NCBI GenBank assembly: GCA_964598535.1
Contig: CAZRCI010000004.1
Span: 124,001 to 188,000 of the forward strand
DNA length: 64,000 bases
From: JALHMI01 sp964598535
GTDB lineage: Bacteria; Planctomycetota; Planctomycetia; Pirellulales; PALSA-1355
Reading direction: 5' to 3'
The translations under genes were made by a program, and so were the position numbers. Of the stretch, positions 25,540 through 34,296 are shown piece after piece. The notes under the pieces were generated by a model, which did no database searches, was not told the origin of the DNA, and worked only from the letters and a program-made list of their open reading frames with translations. Each line of letters begins with the position of its first letter. Position 1 is the stretch's first letter.

Positions 25540-25667
25540 AGCCGACCGAGCGTAAGACGGCGCGGCGCGAGCGGTTATCTGGATTATGGCGATTGTTCCG
25601 CGCGGCGGTCCGCCCCTGGCGCGCGAAGCCGCACGGCAAGGGGCTTACCGCGCGCCGGCACGCGTTG

Positions 25668-26642
25668 CTACTTCCGAGCCGCCAGGCCCGGAGCGTTGAC
25701 GATATGCGCCGGCTCGCGGCCCGACAGGCAATCAACGACCTGCCGGGCGGTGCGCGTGCGCAGGTCTTCGAGCGATTCGACCGACACGAACGCCGCGTGC
25801 GGCGTCACGATCACGCGGGGATCGTTCCAGGGAGTAGAATTCAGATCCGGCGGCTCGGGATCTTGCACGTCGAGTCCTGCCCCCGCGATCGTGCCCGCGG
25901 CCAACGCCTCGGCCAGCGCCGCGTGGTCGATCAGTCCCCCGCGAGCCGTGTTGATGAGGTAGGCCGAGGGTTTCATCCGCGCGAGTTGCTCGCGCCCGAT
26001 CAGGCGCCGCGTTTCAGGAGTGGCGGGCACGTGAAGCGAGATGTAATCGCTCTGCGCGAGTAGCTCGTCGAGCGTGCAGTTGGTAACGCCTGGAATGTCG
26101 CGTGGGGTGCGGCTGACGGCCAGTACCTTGAAGCCCAGGGCGACCGCGCGTTCAGCCAGCGCGCGGCCGATGTTGCCCAGGCCGACGATTCCGACCGTTT
26201 GGCCCGTCATGCGGCGGAGCACGGCGCCGGCCTGCAAATCGTAGACGCCGCATTTGGTCGCGTGATGATAGTACGCGACTTTGCGACCCAGGGAGAAAAT
26301 CAGCGCCAGGGCGTGCTCAGCGACCTCGATCAGACAATAGTCGGGGACGTTGGTGACATACATTCCGCGGCGGGTGGCCGTTTCGACGTCGATGTTGTCC
26401 AGCCCGATGCCCAATCGCGAGACGAGCTTGCAGCGCGTCGCGGCTTCGAGGACGGAGGCGGGCACCAGCGCCCAGTTGGTCATGATCGCATCGGCTTGCT
26501 CGGCCAATTTTGCCAGGGCCGCGGCGTCGCGCTGCGACGGGTCGGCGACGATCAGTTCGGCGTCAATCTCGCTTAGAATGCGGCGCTCGATATCGAGATC
26601 GTTCCAGGCGTAATCGGTGAGCAGCACATGAAATTTGGGCAT
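25668..26642 (-). CDS. D-isomer 2-hydroxyacid dehydrogenase, CtBP-like branch
   Basis: Protein of 324 aa. The NAD-binding motif VGLGNIGRALAERAVALGF lies in the middle; catalytic Arg is in INTARGGLID, Glu in DVQDPEPP, and His in VTPHAAFVS. NPDY-like CLIEVAEHALALIFSLGRK is typical of the C-terminal-binding-protein branch of the family. It probably reduces a 2-keto acid with NADH in the cytoplasm; the substrate is not readable. It is monocistronic. A hairpin repeat lies between its start side and the next minus-strand gene. Confidence 0.88.
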   Translation of the reverse strand: MPKFHVLLTDYAWNDLDIERRILSEIDAELIVADPSQRDAAALAKLAEQADAIMTNWALVPASVLEAATRCKLVSRLGIGLDNIDVETATRRGMYVTNVPDYCLIEVAEHALALIFSLGRKVAYYHHATKCGVYDLQAGAVLRRMTGQTVGIVGLGNIGRALAERAVALGFKVLAVSRTPRDIPGVTNCTLDELLAQSDYISLHVPATPETRRLIGREQLARMKPSAYLINTARGGLIDHAALAEALAAGTIAGAGLDVQDPEPPDLNSTPWNDPRVIVTPHAAFVSVESLEDLRTRTARQVVDCLSGREPAHIVNAPGLAARK

Positions 26643-26809
26643 GGTCGTGGGACGGTGTCAGCAGGGGATGGCGGAGGCAAGAAGGGGCTCGAAACGCGTT
26701 GCTTGTCCACCATCGTAGCACCACGCGGCACGGCGGGCGAGTGCCGAGCTGGCCGCGAGAAACACCGTTAGAACCGGCCCCGTGCCTCGATGACCAGCCT
26801 GCTGTCAGG

Positions 26810-26923
26810 CCTGCTGAAAAAGGTCCGTCGTGGACTTTTTCAGCCTCGTGAAAGTGCGAAGCTAAGCTTCGCACCGCTCGCAAAATAACGACTTGCGCCC
26901 GCTATTTTGGGGAACGCATCCCT
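26810..26923. repeat. Intergenic CTGAAAAAGG hairpin repeat, copy A
   Basis: About 114 bp. It opens with an imperfect hairpin, CTGAAAAAGGTCC (26814-26826) / GGACTTTTTCAG (26832-26843). A perfect 10-bp hairpin follows, GTGCGAAGCT / AGCTTCGCAC (26854-26874). It then runs through CTCGCAAAATAACG to GGGGAACGCATCCC. It ends next to the stop codon of the DUF1570 gene (26925). Copy B at 29281-29398 has the same order of parts. Confidence 0.7.
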
Positions 26924-26924
26924 G

Positions 26925-28001
26925 CTAGAGCTCGCTGATGAAGTTCAGGCAGTGCTTTTCGAGCATGCGCAGGTCGGAGCCGAAAACGGCGCTGAAATCG
27001 TTGATCCGCTCGGCGGTCGAGTAGGCCCCAAAGTCTTCGCGCGCGGAAACGCGCCGCACGTAATCCGCGAATTTTCGGGGATAACGCTCGGTAAGAAAGA
27101 ACACCCAGGCCCAGGCTTCGGCGTAGGAGACGGTCGGATTCGTGGAGAATTGGCGGTCGGAGGCCAAAAGTTGCGCGAAATTGCCCGCCGCGCGTCCGGA
27201 CTTTTGCCACATGCGAAATTCGATGAGCCGCAAGCGATTGACCCGATCGCGCCGGTCGGGGTAGCGCTGCCAGTCCCAAACGCCGGTCGCTTCGAACATG
27301 CTGCCTAGCCCCTCGGCGAGCCACGAGGGCGTGGGCGAGAAGCGATTGTGCACGCCCGTGTTGAAGGCGATCTGATGCGTGGCCTCGTGAATGATCGTGG
27401 AATCGTTGAAGAGCGAGCTGAGGCGGCGATTTCCCCAATCCTGGTCGTAGAGCATCACTCGATTGCTCGTGGGCGAATAGTACCCCAGCACGCCATCGCG
27501 CACGGGCGAGCCTTGCTCGGCGGCATAGCGTTCAAAATCGGCACGATTGCCCCAGACCACGGCCACCAGCGGAAAGGCGGGTTCGGTGACGCGCATTTCG
27601 CGCATGCCGAAGTAGTGGATACACGAGCGATAGAGCTGTTCGAAGCGTTGGGCCCAGGCTTCTTTGCCTTTGGGGTGAGCGACGAGATAATGTCCGGTGC
27701 TGGTGATGACGAGCTTGCCGCGCAATTCGCGTTCGAGCGCTGCGCGCATCTCGGATGTCGAGTAGCTCGAAAACGAGGAGCTGACCTTGCGAAAGTTGCG
27801 GCTCTCGCGCGGCGAGAAGTCCCACAACCGGCCATCGCGCGCCAAAAGGAGCACTTGCTGCTGGGACCAGGCGAGCGGGGTTCCCTCGATGCGCTGATCG
27901 CCGATGTCCACGATCATGGTCCATTTGGGGCGCGTGGCGCTCCACGCCGGGCCGGGCATGAAGGACAGAACTACGGCGGCCGCCAGCAGGAAACGCGTCA
28001 T
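26925..28001 (-). CDS. DUF1570 secreted metalloprotease-like protein
   Basis: Protein of 358 aa with a signal peptide (1-21). The zinc-protease motif H205-E-A-T-H209 is followed by a candidate third ligand in PSWLAEGLGSMFE, about 25 residues on, as in gluzincins. The upstream VLGYYSPTSNRVMLYD is typical of the DUF1570 family, which is common in planctomycetes. It is predicted to be an exported peptidase, but no substrate is known. ATG 28001 is chosen because the signal peptide begins there; the longer open frame upstream is not convincing. The divergent neighbour across 256 nt is a secreted parvulin-type isomerase. Confidence 0.85.
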   Translation of the reverse strand: MTRFLLAAAVVLSFMPGPAWSATRPKWTMIVDIGDQRIEGTPLAWSQQQVLLLARDGRLWDFSPRESRNFRKVSSSFSSYSTSEMRAALERELRGKLVITSTGHYLVAHPKGKEAWAQRFEQLYRSCIHYFGMREMRVTEPAFPLVAVVWGNRADFERYAAEQGSPVRDGVLGYYSPTSNRVMLYDQDWGNRRLSSLFNDSTIIHEATHQIAFNTGVHNRFSPTPSWLAEGLGSMFEATGVWDWQRYPDRRDRVNRLRLIEFRMWQKSGRAAGNFAQLLASDRQFSTNPTVSYAEAWAWVFFLTERYPRKFADYVRRVSAREDFGAYSTAERINDFSAVFGSDLRMLEKHCLNFISEL

Positions 28002-28257
28002 GGTTGGTTGCTCAACGTTGATTCGTGTACTTGGGAACCCGCATGGCAAGCCTAGCCCACGCGAAGCGGGGTGGATGGGGCCGCTCGACGGGCAGAACGT
28101 GGCACATGCCCGCCCGGCGACATACAATTCAAGAAGCCGGCTGAGCGGGCGAGCTTGCCGCGGTAAAATGCCCGTGGATTTCCGGGATTTCGCTCGTTCG
28201 TGAACGCCGAGGGGCGAACAGTTGGCTTTGCGTAGGAAGAAACAGAAGGATCCGACG

Positions 28258-29259
28258 ATGGGAAAGAAAACGTCGTGGCTGGCGGTCGTTGTCTTGCTGG
28301 CCGCGGGGACGGGAACCGCCGTTGCGCAAGACACCGTTGCGCAGCCCGAGACGAGCGCCGCGGACCAGCCGGCGGCCGAGCGCCCGATTGCGGCGACCGT
28401 GAATGGCTCGCCGATTTTTGTGTCCGATGTGGAAGCTCCGTTTGCGGCGCTGGAAAAGAGCGGCCGGCTCGGGCGGGAAGATCCTCGGTTGAGCAAAGCG
28501 AGGATCTTGGCGCAGATCGTGGATCAGCGAATCGTCGCGCAAGCCCTGGAGATCAACAAGTCGCTGTATTCCGAGGAGCAAGTCGAGCGGCACTTACAGG
28601 TGATGCGCGATGCGGCGCAGCGGCAAGGGACGACGATCGAGGCATTGGCCGCGTCTCAGGGGCTGTCGTTCGAGGTGCTGCGGCAGGAAGCGATCTTTCG
28701 TGTGGCGATGGAAAACTATCTGAAGCAGCAGTTGCCCGAGCATATGCCGGAGTATATCGAGCGTCACAAGGCCGAGTACGATGGCACGGAAGTTCGCGCA
28801 AGCCACATTATGCTGCGTCCGCTGGGATATACCGAAACGCAACGCATGCTCATTGCCCGGGCCAACGCGATTCGCGAGGAGATTACGTCCGGGAAAATCG
28901 GCTTTGGCGAAGCGGCGAAGCAGCACTCGCAAGCGCCGAGCAGCAAACGGGGCGGAGATCTCGGGTTCATGCCCCGGCGAGGCGCCATGCTCGAAGCGTT
29001 TTCGGCGGCCCTGTTCAAGCTTAAGCCGGGCGAGATCAGCGAGCCCGTGGCCACGCCGCTGGGCGTGCATTTGATTCAGGCGGTGGAAGTGAAGCCGGGC
29101 GACAAGATTCCTCAGGAAGCGATCCCGGTGCTGCAGCAGCAGGTCGCCGCCGAGATCTTCAAGCAACTGGCCGACCAGTATCGCCCGACGGCAAAAGTCG
29201 AATATACGGGCAAGGTGCCCTATTTCAAGTCCGGCATCGAAGAGTTGGCAACGCCGTAG
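28258..29259 (+). CDS. Secreted parvulin-type peptidyl-prolyl isomerase (SurA/PpiC-like)
   Basis: Protein of 333 aa. Signal peptide 1-24 (ending AVAQ), an N-terminal SurA-like helical chaperone region (about 38-175), then a parvulin domain (about 180-285) with VRASHIMLRP, GDLGFMPRRGAML, LKPGEISEPVATPLGVHLIQ. Such proteins assist folding of outer-membrane or exported proteins by catalysing proline isomerisation. AGAAGGA lies 7 nt before the ATG at 28258, which decides the start. A copy of the CTGAAAAAGG hairpin repeat follows the stop by about 20 nt. Confidence 0.92.
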   Translation: MGKKTSWLAVVVLLAAGTGTAVAQDTVAQPETSAADQPAAERPIAATVNGSPIFVSDVEAPFAALEKSGRLGREDPRLSKARILAQIVDQRIVAQALEINKSLYSEEQVERHLQVMRDAAQRQGTTIEALAASQGLSFEVLRQEAIFRVAMENYLKQQLPEHMPEYIERHKAEYDGTEVRASHIMLRPLGYTETQRMLIARANAIREEITSGKIGFGEAAKQHSQAPSSKRGGDLGFMPRRGAMLEAFSAALFKLKPGEISEPVATPLGVHLIQAVEVKPGDKIPQEAIPVLQQQVAAEIFKQLADQYRPTAKVEYTGKVPYFKSGIEELATP

Positions 29260-29280
29260 CAAATTCAGGCCGTTGGCAGG

Positions 29281-29398
29281 TCTACTGAAAAAGGTTCGTT
29301 GCGACCTTTTTCAGTCTCGCAAAGTGCGGAGCCGGAACTCCGTTGTCGCTCGCAAACTGAACGGCTTACGTCGTTCTTTGGGGAGCGTCTCCGTGCGA
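29281..29398. repeat. Intergenic CTGAAAAAGG hairpin repeat, copy B
   Basis: The same layout as copy A (26810-26923). A perfect 11-bp stem, CTGAAAAAGGT (29285-29295) / ACCTTTTTCAG (29304-29314), is followed by CTCGCAAAGTGCGGAGC..., CGCTCGCAAACTGAACGG and GGGGAGCGTCTCC. It fills the gap between the convergent parvulin and TPR-like genes, so it may act as a bidirectional terminator. Confidence 0.7.
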
Positions 29399-29412
29399 TT
29401 CCATCAGGCTGG

Positions 29413-30063
29413 TTAACCGTCGTCGCTCGCGCCGCAGGCTCCTCGGCCAGCGGCAAGTTGCCGCACGGCGAGCGGATCGTCGGGGTCGGCTCGCAGCAAG
29501 GCCTGGATCACCTCGGCGCCCATCTCGTGCTTGTCGAGCTGTAAGAGGCAGTAGACGAGCGCTTTGCCAGATTCGTGAAACACGCGATTCGCCGGCAAGC
29601 GGTAGGGCACGAGAGCGCCGCCGGCTCGCTCGATCGCTTTGGCGACAAGCTGAAATGCGTAACCAAAATGCCCCCGCGCCAGCGGAAAGTCGTTGTCCCC
29701 CAGCGCGATTTCGCCCAGCAGATAGTGGGCGTCGAGGCAATCAGTACACCCTTGCAGCAGCCACAAGCATTCGTCGCGTGCGACATCGAACTCGCCGGCC
29801 TCGAGCATCGCGCGCACTTCTTCGATATCCTCGCGACGATCGCGGGCACAGCGTGGGAGAACGACCTCCCAGGCGTTTTCGCCGGGGGTTCGCCGCAGGC
29901 GGATTCCACTGGCCGAGGCGCCAGATGCGTCCGAGCCGTGCGCCGATCCCTGCGAGCCAGACTTTTTTTTCTGGTGCGAGGGGGTGTTTCGGCGGGAATT
30001 TCGTTTGGCGGTCAAGTGGATTACGCTGCTGAAATGGCGGGCTACTGGGTGCTGGCTGGCCAA
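29413..30063 (-). CDS. TPR-like protein, planctomycete type
   Basis: Up to 216 aa. The body (about 60-205) is helical: LRRTPGENAWEVVLPRCARD, EEVRAMLEAGEFDVARDEC, AHYLLGEIALGDNDFPLARG, LPANRVFHESGKALVYCLLQL, and ADPDDPLAVRQL. It reads like two or three tetratricopeptide-style repeats. I recognise the pattern from planctomycete proteins but not a function. The first 45 residues are basic and Ser-rich, and no ATG exists before the conserved region. The start is therefore TTG at 30063 or TTG at 30015, or another codon. Cytoplasmic, with no signal peptide. Confidence 0.7.
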   Translation of the reverse strand: MASQHPVARHFSSVIHLTAKRNSRRNTPSHQKKKSGSQGSAHGSDASGASASGIRLRRTPGENAWEVVLPRCARDRREDIEEVRAMLEAGEFDVARDECLWLLQGCTDCLDAHYLLGEIALGDNDFPLARGHFGYAFQLVAKAIERAGGALVPYRLPANRVFHESGKALVYCLLQLDKHEMGAEVIQALLRADPDDPLAVRQLAAGRGACGASDDG

Positions 30064-30199
30064 AGGTCTACAAGCCTAATGGAACGGTGGCGTTTGGTCT
30101 ACTCGTTCGCGTGCGGCCTTGCTCATTCGCGCCGCGGGAGGGGCCCCGTACAATGTGTGGCCAGCAGGCGCGCCGCCCGCATGGCAGTCGTAATTTTCG

Positions 30200-31348
30200 A
30201 TGGAATTCAGCATGGCCAGGAAGCCTCGCGTTGCGGCGTCGGCAGCACAAGTTCGCCCTTTCGATTCGGATTGGGCAGAGGCCGTGGCGGCACAGATCTT
30301 GCCTTGGTTTCGCCGCCATCAGCGGGCGCTGCCCTGGCGCGAATCGGCCGATCCGTACCGCGTTTGGCTCAGCGAGATCATGCTTCAGCAGACGCAAGTG
30401 GCGACGGTGATTCCGTACTTCGAGCGGTTCGTGGCGGTATTCCCCACGGTCGCGGCGCTGGCCCAGGCCGATGAGCAGGACGTGTTGCGGCTGTGGGAAG
30501 GGCTGGGCTATTACCGCCGCGCGCGGCAACTTCTGGCCGCGGCTAAAGTCGTGGCCGCCGAACACGATGGCGTTTTTCCGAAGGACCTGGAATTGCTGCG
30601 TGGGCTGCCGGGCGTGGGCCGCTATACGGCCGGCGCGATCGCCTCGATCGCGTACGATTTGCCGGCTCCGATCTTGGAGGCGAACACGGTGCGGCTGCTG
30701 GCCCGGCTGGGAGCGATCGAAGGCGATCCTGCTTCGACACCCGTGCAGCGCCGGTTGTGGCAATTGGCCGAGGCCCTGGTCCCGCGGCGCCGCTGCGGCG
30801 AATTCAATCAGGCGTTGATGGAAGTGGGAAGCCTGGTTTGCACGCCGCGCGAGCCCCGGTGCGATGTTTGCCCGCTGCGCGAGCAGTGCGCGGCCTATCA
30901 ACAAGGGCGCCAGGACCAACTGCCGACGCCGCGCATCAAGCCCGTGTTCGAAGCGGTGCGCGAAGCGGCCGTGGTGATCAAACACGACCGCCGAATCTAC
31001 TTGAGACAGTGCGGCGCCGGCGAGCGCTGGGCGGGATTGTGGGACTTTGCCAGATTTTCCATCGAGCGGAAGCGAGGGGCCGCATTGCTCCAGGAGCTGG
31101 TCGACAAGGTGGGAGCGCAAACCGGCTTGAAGATTACGTCTCCTACCCGATTGGCAACGCTCAAGCATGGCGTGACGCGGTTTCGTATCACGCTGGAGTG
31201 TTATCTGGCGGAATGCGCGAGACCGCCCGGCAAAGATGTCCCGGGGCGCTGGGTATCGCCCATCGAATTGGGCGATCTGCCGTTGAATACGACGGGCCGT
31301 AAGCTGAGCCGGCTGCTGCTGGCTGGGCCAGTCGAGACGAGTGGCTGA
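30200..31348 (+). CDS. mutY: A/G-specific adenine glycosylase (MutY)
   Basis: Protein of 382 aa (ATG 30212 is an alternative start). The HhH-GPD domain has SEIMLQQTQVATVIPYF with catalytic Glu59, the hairpin LPGVGRYTAGAIASIAY, and an iron-sulfur loop with Cys214, Cys221, Cys224 and Cys230 (CX6CX2CX5C). The C-terminal NUDIX-like 8-oxoG recognition domain follows (about 255-375). MutY removes adenine mispaired with 8-oxoguanine. At the position of the catalytic Asp (E. coli ILDGN) this protein has ILEAN, i.e. Glu160. It stands alone, divergent from the TPR-like gene. Confidence 0.92.
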   Translation: MEFSMARKPRVAASAAQVRPFDSDWAEAVAAQILPWFRRHQRALPWRESADPYRVWLSEIMLQQTQVATVIPYFERFVAVFPTVAALAQADEQDVLRLWEGLGYYRRARQLLAAAKVVAAEHDGVFPKDLELLRGLPGVGRYTAGAIASIAYDLPAPILEANTVRLLARLGAIEGDPASTPVQRRLWQLAEALVPRRRCGEFNQALMEVGSLVCTPREPRCDVCPLREQCAAYQQGRQDQLPTPRIKPVFEAVREAAVVIKHDRRIYLRQCGAGERWAGLWDFARFSIERKRGAALLQELVDKVGAQTGLKITSPTRLATLKHGVTRFRITLECYLAECARPPGKDVPGRWVSPIELGDLPLNTTGRKLSRLLLAGPVETSG

Positions 31349-31379
31349 GAGGGTGATGACGCGGCTTCCCCGTCCCGCG

Positions 31380-31691
31380 TTACGGCAAGGGGGGGAGCAG
31401 AATCGCCACGGCGATGAGCGCAATCACAAGGACCAGCAGGCCTGCGAGCACTTGGAACTCCAACGGCAACCGGCGCAACAAGGGCGGCAGAAGCCGGACG
31501 TGTCGAGCCGCGGCCATGATCGCTACCCAACCGAACGCAATGCGAATCAGGATGATTAGCAGGGCCGTGAGCTCGTAGCGGCGGGCCAGTTCGCCGACGT
31601 CGGGGAGCCAGATCCCCAGCACAAGCGCCGCTAGCGCGGTCAGCCCGAACAGATGCCGGAGGTGGAACTGGCGAGTGGCGATGCCAACCAT
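31380..31691 (-). CDS. Small three-helix membrane protein
   Basis: Protein of 103 aa with hydrophobic helices at about 13-30, 42-60 and 80-101. The N-terminus RQFHLRHLFGLTALAALVLG resembles the start of many small planctomycete membrane proteins. No catalytic motif. The gene is separated from trpC by 58 nt on the same strand and may be the last gene of the purH-trpC unit. Function unknown. Confidence 0.6.
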   Translation of the reverse strand: MVGIATRQFHLRHLFGLTALAALVLGIWLPDVGELARRYELTALLIILIRIAFGWVAIMAAARHVRLLPPLLRRLPLEFQVLAGLLVLVIALIAVAILLPPLP

Positions 31692-31749
31692 GAGAAGGGT
31701 CTGCCTAGAGGGGGGCTCGCGCGGCGAATGGGCCGCGGGCGGGCTTCGC

Positions 31750-32532
31750 TCAATTCTTCAGCAGTTCGTCGACTGCGGCGCCGATGTCGGGTTGGGCCAT
31801 GAGCGACTCGCCGACCAGGATCGCGTCGACGCCGGCCGCTTGCAACCGCTCGACATCGGCCCGAGTGCGAATGCCGCTTTCGCTGACAAAGACGCACTCG
31901 CCGGGCACGCGCTCCCGCAGGCGAAGCGAGTGGTCCAGATCGGTCTTGAACGTCCGCAGGTCGCGATTGTTGACGCCGATGAGCGTTGCTCCCGCGTCGA
32001 ACACGCGCTCGAGGTTTTTGGGGTCGTACAGTTCGACAAGGGGGGACATTCCCAGCGCGACGGCCTCGTTGTGCAGCTTGCGAAGGTTGCAGTCGTCGAG
32101 GCACTCGGCGATCAGCAATACGGCGTCGGCGCCAGCCGCGCGCGCTTCATAAAGTTGATAGACGTCGAGGATGAAGTCTTTTCGCAGCACGGGCAAATCG
32201 ACCGCGGCGCGGACGGCCCGCAAATAGTCGAGATGGCCTTGGAAATACTGCTCGTCGGTGAGCACGCTGAGGCAGCTTGCTCCGTGCCTGGCGTAGATTT
32301 TGGCGATTTCGACGGGATCGAAGTCGGGACGAATGACGCCCGCCGAGGGGCTGGCTTTTTTTATCTCGGCAATCAGTTTGATTTTGCCGCCCGCGGCGAG
32401 CGCGTCGAAGAAGCCCCGCGGGGGCGGGGCCAGGTCGGCCGCCGCGCGAAGCTCGGCTTCGCCGCGCGCGGCCTTGGCGACGGCGATCTCGCGCTGTTTG
32501 GTGGCGACGATCTGATCGAGAATGTTAGCCAT
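31750..32532 (-). CDS. trpC: Indole-3-glycerol phosphate synthase
   Basis: Protein of 260 aa, the standard length. The TIM-barrel motifs of TrpC are present: KLIAEIKKASPSAG, SCLSVLTDEQYFQG, VLRKDFILDVYQLYEARAAG, VNNRDLRTFKTD, VSESGIRTRADV and GVDAILVGESLM. It closes the indole ring from carboxyphenylamino-deoxyribulose phosphate in tryptophan synthesis. The ATG overlaps the purH stop as TAATG (one shared base), so the two are translationally coupled. No other trp genes are here. Confidence 0.95.
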   Translation of the reverse strand: MANILDQIVATKQREIAVAKAARGEAELRAAADLAPPPRGFFDALAAGGKIKLIAEIKKASPSAGVIRPDFDPVEIAKIYARHGASCLSVLTDEQYFQGHLDYLRAVRAAVDLPVLRKDFILDVYQLYEARAAGADAVLLIAECLDDCNLRKLHNEAVALGMSPLVELYDPKNLERVFDAGATLIGVNNRDLRTFKTDLDHSLRLRERVPGECVFVSESGIRTRADVERLQAAGVDAILVGESLMAQPDIGAAVDELLKN

Positions 32533-34112
32533 TAGTGTTTGAAGTGGCGTCGGCCGGTAAAGATCATCGGAATGCCATGCTGGTTGCAAGCGGCGATCAC
32601 CTCGTCGTCCCGCTTCGAGCCGCCCGGCTGAATGATGGCCGAGACGCCAGCTTGAGCCGCCTCGTGAATGGAGTCGGGGAACGGGAAGAACGCGTCCGAG
32701 GCGAGGACGGCGCCGCGCACGCGCGGGCCGGCTTTCTCCAAGGCGATTTTTACCGAATCCACGCGACTCATTTGGCCAGCGCCCGCGCCCAGAAGCGTGC
32801 GGTCGACCGCTACGACAATGGCGTTCGACTTGACGTGCCGGCAGATTTCCCAGGCGAAACGCAAATCGCGATTGGCCGTGTCGCTTGGCTTGGATTCGGT
32901 GACGACCTTCCATTCGTTTTCCGGATCGGCGGCCGTGTCGGCTTCTTGGATCAGGACGCCGCCTTCGATCTGCCGCAATTGCCAGCGCGATTGACCGCCG
33001 GCGAGCGGGCCTACTTTCATCAGCCGGACATTGGCCTTCCATTTCGGCTTTGTGGTGAGAATCTCGAGCGCGGCGGGGTCAAAGTCGGGGGCAACGATGG
33101 CTTCGACAAATCGCCCCGGCTCGGCGAGCACCTCGGCCGAAGCGGCGTCCACCGTCCGATTGAATCCGAGCACCGATCCGAACGCGCTCAGCGGATCGCC
33201 GTCGAGCGCGGCGCGGGTGGCAACGCCCAAATCTTCGTTGGCGGCGGCTCCGCAGGGATTGTTATGCTTGATCACGCTCACCGCCGGATCGGAAAGCTGA
33301 CGTACGATCGCCAGCGCGCTATCCAGATCGAGCAGGTTGTTGTACGAAAGCTCCTTGCCGGCAAGCTGCTGGGCGGAGACCAGATTGGCGCCCTCGGAGC
33401 AGCCCGCTTGGGCATAGAGGGCCGCGCGCTGGTGCGGGTTCTCTCCGTAGCGGAGGATTTCTTTCCGCCGCAATCCGACCGGCCAGCGGTTTGGAAACAC
33501 CTCGAGCTCGATCTGCGCGGACAAATAATGCGTGATCGCCTGATCGTATTGGCCGGTGCGGGCGAAGGCCGCTTGGGCCAGGCGACGGCGAAGATCGGGC
33601 GTGGTGCCGCCGTGCATCGCGACCTGTTCGAGAATCGCGGCGTACTGCGCCGGATCGGTCGCCACGGTGATGAACGCATGGTTCTTGGCGGCGCCGCGAA
33701 TCAAGCTGGGACCGCCGATGTCGATCTGTTCGATGGCTTCTTCGATCGTGACGCCTTCGCGCGCGACGGTGGTCTCGAACGGATACAGATTTACGATCAC
33801 GAGTTCGAACGTCAGGATTCCGTGCTCGGCCAGGGCCGCCAGATCGTCGGCGCGGTCATGCCGGGCGAGAATCCCGCCGTGAACCTTGGGATGCAGCGTC
33901 TTCAGACGGCCATCGAGCATCTCTGGAAAGCCGGTGTAGTCGCCCACGTCATGAACTTTGATGCCTGCGGCTTCGAGATGCTTGCGCGTGCCGCCGGTGC
34001 TGTAAATTTCCACGCCGTGCGAGACCAATCCCAAGGCAAAATCGCTAAGGCCCAACTTGTCGCTAACGCTGATGAGCGCCCGCTTGATCGGCAGTGAAAT
34101 CTGGGAAGGCAT
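32532..34112 (-). CDS. purH: Bifunctional AICAR transformylase / IMP cyclohydrolase
   Basis: Protein of 526 aa, full length. The N-terminal MGS-like IMP cyclohydrolase domain (about 8-135) has ALISVSDKLGL, STGGTRKHL, GRLKTLHPKVHGGIL and INLYPFE-like VNLYPFE. The C-terminal transformylase domain has LRYGENPHQRAALY, IKHNNPCGAA and CNQHGIPMIFTGRRHFKH at the end. It catalyses the last two steps of IMP synthesis. Its stop overlaps the trpC start, an uncommon pairing of purine and tryptophan genes. Confidence 0.96.
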   Translation of the reverse strand: MPSQISLPIKRALISVSDKLGLSDFALGLVSHGVEIYSTGGTRKHLEAAGIKVHDVGDYTGFPEMLDGRLKTLHPKVHGGILARHDRADDLAALAEHGILTFELVIVNLYPFETTVAREGVTIEEAIEQIDIGGPSLIRGAAKNHAFITVATDPAQYAAILEQVAMHGGTTPDLRRRLAQAAFARTGQYDQAITHYLSAQIELEVFPNRWPVGLRRKEILRYGENPHQRAALYAQAGCSEGANLVSAQQLAGKELSYNNLLDLDSALAIVRQLSDPAVSVIKHNNPCGAAANEDLGVATRAALDGDPLSAFGSVLGFNRTVDAASAEVLAEPGRFVEAIVAPDFDPAALEILTTKPKWKANVRLMKVGPLAGGQSRWQLRQIEGGVLIQEADTAADPENEWKVVTESKPSDTANRDLRFAWEICRHVKSNAIVVAVDRTLLGAGAGQMSRVDSVKIALEKAGPRVRGAVLASDAFFPFPDSIHEAAQAGVSAIIQPGGSKRDDEVIAACNQHGIPMIFTGRRHFKH

Positions 34113-34296
34113 GGCAGCTCAGGAAGGGTGGCAAGTGACGGCTCGCACGCGATTGCGTACGAAGGAAACCGGCCGCGGGCAGGCGATACCGCGGCGCGCC
34201 GGCTCGGGGTCGGCGGCAGCGTCCCGCTTCCTTGGTTTAAGAGTTTGCCGCTCGGGCGTCAACACCCCGCGTTCGATCGTGCGGGGCGTGCGCCGC

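Noticed and set aside
32535..34097. Plus-strand open frame of 520 codons
   Set aside because: Antisense to purH over its whole length and without any recognisable domain; a codon-bias shadow.
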